From Lactiplantibacillus plantarum (GTDB lineage Bacteria; Bacillota; Bacilli; Lactobacillales; Lactobacillaceae), in contig NZ_CP039121.1 in NCBI RefSeq assembly GCF_014131735.1, positions 2,170,001 through 2,234,000 of the forward strand: a stretch of DNA of 64,000 nt. Reading direction: 5' to 3'. Numbering within the stretch: position 1 is the stretch's first letter; every line of letters begins with the position of its first letter. The translations under genes were made by a program, and so were the position numbers. A model generated the notes under the pieces. The model saw only the letters and a program-made list of their open reading frames with translations. It was not told where the DNA came from and made no database searches. Shown here one piece after another: positions 41,156 through 47,546 of the stretch.

Positions 41156-42007
41156 ATGCACATGCGGGGTATCAACTTTGTATTAGGTCTCGGCGTCGCG
41201 CTCGGCCTGTTAGCAGGCTGTCAGGCGGCTTCACCGGCAACTAAACAAGCCAGCAGTCAATCATCTAAGACTAGCGCTAAAAGCGTTCACAGCTCGGCTA
41301 AACACCAAGCACAAGCACGGCCTTATCAACATTGGCATACCGTCAAAGATGTTCACTTGCCTATTTTGATGTATCACAGTATTTCTAGCGGGAACCAGTT
41401 ACGTGTCCCCGCCAAAGAATTTCAAACTGAAATGACTTATCTAAAGGCACACGGCTACCGAACGCTGACTGCCAATGAAGCCGTATACGCGCTCAAACAT
41501 CGGCGAATTCCACAAAAGAAGATTGTCTGGATCACACTCGACGATAGCTATAAAGATAACATGACAGCAGCTTGGCCAATTTTGAAACAGACGCACCAAC
41601 ACGCCACCATTAATTTTATTACCGGCTTTACCCATAAGAAAAACCACTTAACTTTAGCTGATGCTAAGCGGATGCAAGCATCCGGTAATATTGATTTTCA
41701 AAGTCACACCGTTCGCCATCTGGATTTAAATAATTTAACTTACCAGGTTCAACTTACGGAATTATCAAGTTCCAAAAAATGGCTCGATCATAATTTACAA
41801 CAGAACACACAAGTTATTTGTTACCCAGCCGGCCGTGCTAATCAGCAGACCATTAAAGCCGATAAACAGGCTGGCTATCAGTATGCCCTATCAACGGCAC
41901 CTGGCATCGCCACCAGCACACAGAACCCATACAATCTCACTCGACAACGGGTCGTACCTGGAATGTCGCTAACGGCCTTTCAGACACTATTAACGAGTAA
42001 TAATTAA
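41156..42007 (+). CDS. Polysaccharide deacetylase-family lipoprotein
   Basis: 283 residues. Signal peptide with lipobox (ALGLLAGCQAA, lipid cysteine ~22), a Ser/Lys-rich linker, then a carbohydrate esterase 4 (NodB-like) domain. Metal motifs are VWITLDDSYKDNM (the TFDDG-like Asp pair; Gly replaced by Ser) and FQSHTVRHLDLNNL (H-x3-H). CYPAGRANQQTI is a later motif. It probably deacetylates N-acetyl groups of a surface glycan from the outer membrane face. The ATG at 41156 has GGGGGG upstream. A 23-bp hairpin terminator follows. Confidence 0.9.
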   Translation: MHMRGINFVLGLGVALGLLAGCQAASPATKQASSQSSKTSAKSVHSSAKHQAQARPYQHWHTVKDVHLPILMYHSISSGNQLRVPAKEFQTEMTYLKAHGYRTLTANEAVYALKHRRIPQKKIVWITLDDSYKDNMTAAWPILKQTHQHATINFITGFTHKKNHLTLADAKRMQASGNIDFQSHTVRHLDLNNLTYQVQLTELSSSKKWLDHNLQQNTQVICYPAGRANQQTIKADKQAGYQYALSTAPGIATSTQNPYNLTRQRVVPGMSLTAFQTLLTSNN

Positions 42008-42128
42008 TTCATAGGACCCTTACTTGTGACACGATCCCAAAACCCTTTTTTATGAGCGCTTAACAGTGCTGTTGTGATCACAACAGCCAAAACGCAAAAT
42101 TGGGGTTTTAATTTGATACCAATTAGCA

Positions 42129-42181
42129 AAAGAGAAGCGTCATAATGCTGATATACCAGCATTATGACGCTTCTCTTTTTA
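42129..42181. terminator. Long bidirectional terminator after the deacetylase gene
   Basis: AAAAGAGAAGCGTCATAATG on the left and the complementary CATTATGACGCTTCTCTTTT on the right form a stem of about 23 bp. The last feature that clearly belongs to the host side before the prophage. Confidence 0.93.
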
Positions 42182-42291
42182 TCTACCGACGTCGACTTAT
42201 CACCCGCACGGTAGTTATACCATTAAGGGTAGCACGCTATAAATGCCATTTATAAGCCATTTCTGAAAAAGAGAGATTTTTAATTTACAAA

Positions 42292-42353
42292 TCGTGGAAA
42301 GCCCCAAAACATTCTATAATTCGTGGAAAGCCCCAAAACATTCTATAATTCGT
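42292..42353. repeat. Perfect 29-bp tandem repeat, 2.1 copies
   Basis: Two identical adjacent 29-nt units, each beginning TCGTGGAAAG and ending ATTCTATAAT, with the first 4 nt of a third unit. The stretch is otherwise noncoding (42183-42604). May be the scar of integration or a pair of protein-binding sites; see findings. Confidence 0.85.
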
Positions 42354-42604
42354 TATTTCACGTCAATCGTTTATTTTAATTAACCATTATCTATTTTCAA
42401 AAGTTAGCCTCGTAATCAGAAACACTCGTTCGTATAATTATTTAAGGTGAGATAACAGAATGTTACTGGGTGACCTTTTGATAAAAAATCTTTCGTTTTA
42501 ATTTTAAAATAGAAATATCATTATGCCGAATTTAACATTTACTTTTAGAGTTATAATAGTTACAGTTTGAAGTTTTTCAGCTTTACAATTGGGAGGCTAT
42601 CCAT

Positions 42605-43450
42605 ATGAACACACTGCCCTTAGATATTTCTAAGAATGAGAAAAGATTGTTGGACCAGGAAACTGTCGGTTTAATTGAGTTTGTATACAATGAAGCCATG
42701 TCAAATATTCAAAACGGTTGCTGGCGCTTTACATCATCAACATCATATGAAAAGGAATCTGAGCCTATAGGATATGATACCGACAGTCTAGAACGCTATT
42801 TTAATAATAAATCAGATTACCAAGTAGATCCGTTAGAAAATCACATTCTAAGTACAAAATTTCCAGATAACGTGTCATTTATAAGCTGCTTTTACATCGT
42901 CACAAAAAACGATTTAACCCAAGATGGACATTTATCCAACAAATTTATTCAAGATATAGACAGAACTGAAATAAACAAACGAGGGTTTATTCTAGTAAAG
43001 CATAACTACATAGGACCCTTTCTAAAAGCACTCAATAACTGTGTTGCGCGAGAAAACTTAACTGGTGTTGGTTACTTTTATAGATATGTAAATTATCGCT
43101 CTCTAGATGATTATTGTAATCTAGCTATTCCGATTGAAAAGTTATTAGCTTCAAATAGAGACATCGATTTATCTGATATACCGTTAGATTTACCAGAATG
43201 TAACACAGATAATATTTACACTAAGAGCGTCAAAATGTCAGTGTTGAATAAGCCCAATTTTTTTGAACCTCAGCATGAAGGCAGAGTGGGAGTTAGCTTT
43301 GCAAAACCACAGACTACCAAAAATCATATTTCTCAAGTAACAGTTCCGAAAAAAGGCTCTGCATACTTGCAACTTAACGCACCTTCAGCTACAGGATTTT
43401 TAGAGTTTTATAATAATTATGAAGAAATCAAAGAAATAACATTTGAATAA
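42605..43450 (+). CDS. Uncharacterised protein, candidate prophage cargo gene
   Basis: 281 residues, soluble, no signal or spans; AT-rich codons unlike the host genes to its left. GGGAGGC ribosome site 8 nt before the ATG. Features: IQNGCWRFTSSTSYEKESEP (~37-55), SFISCFYIVTKN (~97), VGYFYRYVNYRSLDD (~158), and LNKPNFFEPQHEGRVGVSF (~218-236). The layout (W/F-S-rich start, C/S strand, YF-containing strand, late E/R) loosely resembles DUF2971/ADP-ribosyltransferase-like defence proteins, but this is guesswork. Opposite in direction to the lysis module and alone, as prophage moron genes often are. Confidence 0.6.
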   Translation: MNTLPLDISKNEKRLLDQETVGLIEFVYNEAMSNIQNGCWRFTSSTSYEKESEPIGYDTDSLERYFNNKSDYQVDPLENHILSTKFPDNVSFISCFYIVTKNDLTQDGHLSNKFIQDIDRTEINKRGFILVKHNYIGPFLKALNNCVARENLTGVGYFYRYVNYRSLDDYCNLAIPIEKLLASNRDIDLSDIPLDLPECNTDNIYTKSVKMSVLNKPNFFEPQHEGRVGVSFAKPQTTKNHISQVTVPKKGSAYLQLNAPSATGFLEFYNNYEEIKEITFE

Positions 43451-43612
43451 ACAACAAAACCTCACGCCGGCCAATTAAGACTAGTGTGGACTTTTTTCTT
43501 ATTTTATCTAAAATTACAACTTTTGTAGTTAAAAAGCAATTTTTTACTATTACACCGATTTTTGTAATCATTACACAGTTATACAATGAAAGCGTAAATT
43601 TTACAACAAACG

Positions 43613-43650
43613 AAAAAAGCCCCTATACCAGCAATTGCTAGTATAGGGGT
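43613..43650 (-). terminator. Terminator left of the lysin remnant
   Basis: CCCCTATAC ... GTATAGGGG with GC-rich arms followed by TTTTTT on the minus strand. It would stop leftward transcripts before the plus-strand cargo gene. Confidence 0.85.
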
Positions 43651-43655
43651 TTCGT

Positions 43656-43910
43656 CTATTTAATAATCAATTTTATGCCCGGATAAATCGTTGAATAGAT
43701 ACTCTTACCGTTTTGTGATGCTAACGTATACATGCTCAGGCCGTTTCGTTTGGCAATCGACCACCAACTATCACCTGAAACGACCGTGTAATACGTGTGA
43801 GAAGCATCCGTTTTAACGTATTCCAGTGAATTATTGGCTGGGCCTGTTGCTAGACAACCATAACCCATTAAATCGTGGCTGACGTACCCACCCGGAGTAG
43901 TATACGGTGG
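43656..43910 (-). pseudogene. Truncated C-terminal end of a second lysin (LysM)
   Basis: Open frame of 84 codons between a TAA at 43911 and a terminator. It encodes PPYTTPGGYVSHDLMGYGCL and later a LysM-like domain SHTYYTVVSGDSWWSIAKRN (43660-43800), which is clearly homologous to the last 50 residues of the GH25 lysin at 44703. The catalytic part is missing and no good start with ribosome site exists (the only Met is at 43868). Interpreted as the leftover of a lysin gene. Confidence 0.7.
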
Positions 43911-43945
43911 TTAGGTACTGACATAGCAACGTTTCGTTTCACGGC

Positions 43946-43966
43946 GTGCACCAAATGTGCACCAAA
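43946..43966. repeat. 10-bp direct repeat pair near the prophage end
   Basis: GTGCACCAAA occurs at 43946-43955 and 43957-43966 (period 11). It lies just beyond the terminator of the lysis module, where an attachment site with integrase arm-binding repeats would be expected. The other prophage end is outside the window, so this is not proven. Confidence 0.4.
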
Positions 43967-43987
43967 ATTCCTAGGCGGGTAATACAT

Positions 43988-44017
43988 AAAAAATCCCCCA
44001 CGCCGAAGCATGGGGGA
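43988..44017 (-). terminator. UUCG-tetraloop terminator after the holin gene
   Basis: TCCCCCATGC-TTCG-GCGTGGGGGA followed by TTTTTT on minus. End of the late phage transcript. Confidence 0.93.
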
Positions 44018-44047
44018 CTAGAACAGTTCACGATTATTATACTACTT

Positions 44048-44419
44048 TTAGCTTGCTTGTGAGGCGGATTCTGACGCCGTTTCAGTGTCAGATGATGCAG
44101 AACTATCCACTACAGCAACTGTGGACGTTGGTGTTTGCGCTTCGTCAGCAACTTTATTAGCTGCTGCTTCGACTTGGCTTTCCTCGTCACTTTTAACTGT
44201 TGGTACTGTCACTGTTTGAACGTCAGTAATAACGCCCAGCATACCAAGGATCGTTAATACGGTATTCACTACTGCGATAATTGCTGACCAATCACCAGTA
44301 AACTTAACACCAAACATGGCAAAGACTTGTTGGATTAACACAATTAATAACGAAATAATCCCAGCGATCAATTTACCATTCAAACTACCGTCGACATTCT
44401 TAAAACTAATTTTTCTCAT
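44048..44419 (-). CDS. Phage holin, phi LC3 type
   Basis: Makes membrane holes at lysis. 123 residues from MRKISFKNVDGSLNGKLIAG; two spans (IAGIISLLIVLIQQVFAMFG and AIIAVVNTVLTILGMLGVIT), followed by an acidic Ser/Ala-rich tail (ASSDTETASESASQAS). The start at 44419 has AAAGGAAA; the frame stays open to 44470 without support. Overlaps the preceding small gene by 14 nt. Confidence 0.9.
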   Translation of the reverse strand: MRKISFKNVDGSLNGKLIAGIISLLIVLIQQVFAMFGVKFTGDWSAIIAVVNTVLTILGMLGVITDVQTVTVPTVKSDEESQVEAAANKVADEAQTPTSTVAVVDSSASSDTETASESASQAS

Positions 44420-44702
44420 TTCTTTTGGTTTCCTTTTCATATAGATGTTTAAATTCCATGTCATGACCATCTAGCCGGCCTTCTACCTTAATGACCCGAT
44501 TTTCAATCGCATTCATTGCTTCAGCATTTTGCTGCCTCACTTTTAAACTTTCATCGGTAAAATGGCTCAGCCGCTTGCCTAAATCGTTAAGCGGAATACG
44601 AACCGTTTTATTTAAAATCCAATTAGCCAATACACAAATACTAGTGATAATGGCAACAATGGATCCCCATTCATCCCAACCTAATCCTAATAGTGTATGC
44701 AA
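44406..44702 (-). CDS. Small phage membrane protein, lysis accessory
   Basis: 98 residues: one N-terminal span (SIVAIITSICVLANWILN) followed by a helix likely to form a coiled coil (RQQNAEAMNAIENRVIKVEG). This is the common arrangement of XhlA-like or second-holin proteins beside the holin. It begins on the base after the lysin stop codon, so the three lysis genes are fused end to end. Confidence 0.7.
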   Translation of the reverse strand: MHTLLGLGWDEWGSIVAIITSICVLANWILNKTVRIPLNDLGKRLSHFTDESLKVRQQNAEAMNAIENRVIKVEGRLDGHDMEFKHLYEKETKRNEKN

Positions 44703-45869
44703 TTACCGCACCACCAATCGCTGACCAGGATAGATAGTGGTGTAAATCGTCTTGCCGTTCTGACTAGCTAATGTAGTTATACTTAGGCCGTTGCGCTGAG
44801 CGATTGTCCACCAGCTGTCGCCAGACTTGACTGTGTAATACGTATGACTAACCAGCTGACCAACAACTCGCTTCCCGTAGGCTGGCCCATTGGTGACACC
44901 TAGCTTGATGAAGCCGTACAGGCCATTTGAACGGGTGTAGCGCGCCCAGACGTAGTCGTGTTCAATAATGACAGCATTGTAAATTACACTCTCACCCTTG
45001 TAATAGGTAGCCACTTGACGTACCTTGTCGCTATCCGTGTAACGAACAGCTAGTGTCCGGTTAGGGTAGAACACCCCACGTTGGCTGTATTTAACGACCT
45101 TAGCTGCCTGAGCCTTTTGAGCCTTCTTAACGTTGGCCTGTGCTTTAGCCTTGCTAGCAGTCGTATAGCCTGACTTGGTAATGCCTGTTAAATCGACATT
45201 GCCATCTAATCCGCCAGCTTTGTAAGTGCTAGTGAACTGGAAGATAGCCACGCCGTCCATGCTAGGGAACCAGTTATAATCCGGCTTAGTTCTCACCAGA
45301 TAGTCCGGATATTCAGCTAGCCACAGGCAATTACCATAGGCACGTACAATATCAGCCACATTAACATGAGCATTGAGGTAAGCTTTACCGGAGTACAGCA
45401 TCGGTGTATAGCCGGCCGCTTTAATGAGAGCCATCTGGGCTAGAATGACATTAGTATTGGCTGTCACGCTATAAGAAGCACCGTTCTCGTAATCTAGCGC
45501 TACAATACTACCCTTGGGTGTCTTAACTCGTGGCAAGTAATAGGCCATCATCGCCTTGGCATTGATCATATTGCCACCAACACCATCCCATAAATAGGTG
45601 TGCACCCGTTTGCCAGCCTGTTTAGCACTAGCCACTTGGCTAGCATAAGTGGTTTGAGGGATGTTAGTGCCACCATAAAAGCCACCCGCCTGTGAGAATA
45701 CAAACTTATCGGTGCTATAGCCGAATACACCACTATTGCTTTGAAACTTAGACCAATCAACCCCTTGGTCACGGCTAGTTGAAGCCTGACTGTTTAAATT
45801 GAACATAAAAAAGGCCATAAAAATGGCGCCCACCATTAAGACGAGTGCCTTCAACTTGCGCTTATTCAA
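44703..45869 (-). CDS. Phage endolysin: GH25 muramidase with SH3-like and LysM domains
   Basis: 388 residues. N-terminal hydrophobic leader (LKALVLMVGAIFMAFFMFNL) suggests Sec export or a signal-anchor (SAR-like) lysin. GH25 domain ~residues 33-225 with RDQGVDWSKFQ, VALDYENG (catalytic acids) and YPDYLVRTKP. An SH3-like wall-binding domain follows (residues ~265-335: RGVFYPNRTLAVRYTD) and a C-terminal LysM (HTYYTVKSGDSWWTIAQRNG). Its end is shared with the remnant at 43656. Confidence 0.94.
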   Translation of the reverse strand: MNKRKLKALVLMVGAIFMAFFMFNLNSQASTSRDQGVDWSKFQSNSGVFGYSTDKFVFSQAGGFYGGTNIPQTTYASQVASAKQAGKRVHTYLWDGVGGNMINAKAMMAYYLPRVKTPKGSIVALDYENGASYSVTANTNVILAQMALIKAAGYTPMLYSGKAYLNAHVNVADIVRAYGNCLWLAEYPDYLVRTKPDYNWFPSMDGVAIFQFTSTYKAGGLDGNVDLTGITKSGYTTASKAKAQANVKKAQKAQAAKVVKYSQRGVFYPNRTLAVRYTDSDKVRQVATYYKGESVIYNAVIIEHDYVWARYTRSNGLYGFIKLGVTNGPAYGKRVVGQLVSHTYYTVKSGDSWWTIAQRNGLSITTLASQNGKTIYTTIYPGQRLVVR

Positions 45870-45881
45870 TTAGGTTACCTC

Positions 45882-46094
45882 CTATTGTACGCTGTTATTA
45901 TCTACGGTAGCTGATACCTGTGCAGCTTTGTAGGCTGTAATTGCATCTGATATTTGAGTAACCTGAGTTTGGGTAATCAGTGATTTTACTAGATAATTGC
46001 CAGCATATACAGTTGCCAAATCAGATGGAATCAATCCATTGTTAATACTATCAATTAACCCTTCTGTTAAAAAATTGCTTAAATCAAAACTCAT
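45882..46094 (-). CDS. Small phage tail-region protein, 70 residues
   Basis: MSFDLSNFLTEGLIDSINNG...; mostly helical, Ser/Asn/Thr-rich end, no domain recognised. Overlaps the next baseplate gene by 4 nt and sits between baseplate and lysis modules. XkdX-like proteins occupy this slot in other phages, but this one lacks their usual sequence. Confidence 0.6.
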   Translation of the reverse strand: MSFDLSNFLTEGLIDSINNGLIPSDLATVYAGNYLVKSLITQTQVTQISDAITAYKAAQVSATVDNNSVQ

Positions 46095-47158
46095 GATAAA
46101 GAACCTCCTAGCGCTACAATAGCTGCTTTTATTTTTGCGTAATCTGATTGTGTCAAAATTTCTGATGGATTAGGGCACCAGTCAGTTGCCCTGGACCCTC
46201 GTTCAAGCTTTAGCCCCGCAATGAGCAAGGTATTAGCGTTGTCATCAGTTCTTTCAATACGAGGACTTATTTGTCCGTCTACGATTATTGTAAAAGTTCC
46301 CGTGACCCTTTGCCATGTTTCATTTAAAGAAACCTGTATGTTCCCAATGCTGACAACATTAAGACCACTATCAGTTGCAAAAAATACTTTAGAATTTCCA
46401 GTACCACTTTGGTATTTCACATACGCTGAGAAGGTGTAAGTCTCACCTTTTTTGACCTGTATAATTTGTCCTAGACCAGACCAATTAGCTTCCGTTCCCA
46501 TGACTGTTAGTCCCTTAAATTTTTCTCCAGTTTTGTAAGAACTCCCCCAATGAGCCCATGCACTCGGATTGTCAAAGTCACGAGTATCAACATATAAATT
46601 TGTTCCAACTGCACTATTATCAACTTGCGTTTGAAGCTCAACAAAAGCTGGTGCTGTGGTCAAGCCAGCATTATCAACAGTGCCAGTGTCACCTTTATCA
46701 CCCTTGTCACCCTTGGGACACTTAATTGTGCTTGCGGCTTTATTCATTGCTTTAACAAAGTCATCAAAGGTAATCTTGGTAATCGTGCTACCATTGGCGC
46801 TTTGAATGTTATTGGTAATAGCAAACCCAGTTGACCCATCACTAGGGTAGATTGACGTCCCAGTACTATCAACCACCCAGACTTCAATGGAATAGCTGCC
46901 AGCTGGTAAACTAGTCATCAAGTCAGCATTAAAGGTAACGGTAACTTGACCAGTCGTTGGGTCCGTTAAACTAGTTGGGTCAATAGTGGCTGATTTAAGA
47001 TAGCCACTAGCATTGCCCAATTTAACGGTAATTGAAGTGGCATTAGTTAAGTCCGTTGCCACGTTATCATTGCCACAAATTAACGTAAAGCTAGTGGTGG
47101 TATCGCCAATTTTAACAGTCTGTGGTGAAGTATCGGTAAAACTAAGCGTTTTCGCCAT
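46091..47158 (-). CDS. BppU-like upper baseplate protein with collagen-like linker and carbohydrate-binding module
   Basis: 355 residues. N-terminal BppU domain ~1-135 (FTLICGNDNVATDLTNATSI...VTVTFNADLMTSLPAGSYSI). Short collagen-like repeat CPKGDKGDKGDTGT near residue 155. C-terminal domain from ~190 (YTFSAYVKYQSGTGN, ETWQRVTGTFTI) resembles a CBM4/9 sugar-binding module, probably engaging host wall polysaccharide. Start at ATG 47158; overlaps the 53-residue gene by 17 nt. Confidence 0.8.
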   Translation of the reverse strand: MAKTLSFTDTSPQTVKIGDTTTSFTLICGNDNVATDLTNATSITVKLGNASGYLKSATIDPTSLTDPTTGQVTVTFNADLMTSLPAGSYSIEVWVVDSTGTSIYPSDGSTGFAITNNIQSANGSTITKITFDDFVKAMNKAASTIKCPKGDKGDKGDTGTVDNAGLTTAPAFVELQTQVDNSAVGTNLYVDTRDFDNPSAWAHWGSSYKTGEKFKGLTVMGTEANWSGLGQIIQVKKGETYTFSAYVKYQSGTGNSKVFFATDSGLNVVSIGNIQVSLNETWQRVTGTFTIIVDGQISPRIERTDDNANTLLIAGLKLERGSRATDWCPNPSEILTQSDYAKIKAAIVALGGSLS

Positions 47159-47303
47159 CTTTAGGTGCCTCCTTTTCAGCCAACTTGGCATTAAGCTGAT
47201 CGATTTGAACTTGAGCCATCGCTAACTGCTGGTCTTTAAGGGCAATCGCTTGGGCATAGTTACTCGTCAGCTTGTTAATCAAAGCCTGTGCATCGATATT
47301 CAT
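47142..47303 (-). CDS. Small phage coiled-coil protein, 53 residues
   Basis: Short gene MNIDAQALINKLTSNYAQAI... ending KEAPKDGENA, mostly heptad-like (ALKDQQLAMAQVQIDQLNAK). GGAGGC ribosome site 8 nt before the ATG; overlaps the BppU gene by 17 nt on its downstream side. Codon use matches the neighbours. Too short for a typical length cut-off. Similar small proteins occur beside tail fibres of lactobacillus phages. Confidence 0.7.
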   Translation of the reverse strand: MNIDAQALINKLTSNYAQAIALKDQQLAMAQVQIDQLNAKLAEKEAPKDGENA

Positions 47304-47306
47304 AAT

Positions 47307-47546
47307 TTAAGCCTCCTGTGTGGTTGTGGTAACTGGCTTTAAAGCGGTCAGACTGTCAATTAGTGTGTTCAACACCTTCAATTTAACCCTATCTGCTCCC
47401 CCGGCACCTCCAGCAATGGCAGTGTTAAATTCATCCATGGTAATACTTACCTGTGAACTGATCCCCAGCGTGTTAATTTGAATGCTAATAGTCATAATAT
47501 TGTTCGTGTAATCTGGTTTATAATTTGTAATCAAAATGCTATCCAT
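47307..47546 (-). CDS. Small phage baseplate-region protein, 79 residues
   Basis: MDSILITNYKPDYTNNIMTI...; beta-rich first half then helix (ADRVKLKVLNTLIDSLTALK). Overlaps the fibre gene by 8 nt, suggesting coupled translation. No domain recognised. Confidence 0.65.
   Translation of the reverse strand: MDSILITNYKPDYTNNIMTISIQINTLGISSQVSITMDEFNTAIAGGAGGADRVKLKVLNTLIDSLTALKPVTTTTQEA

Noticed and set aside
42292..42353. CRISPR-like repeat
   Set aside because: Two directly abutting units with no spacers between and no cas genes; a tandem duplication.
43451..43560. Possible terminator after the 42605 gene (CTCACGCCGG ... ACTTTTTTC)
   Set aside because: A T-run is present but I could not form a convincing stem.
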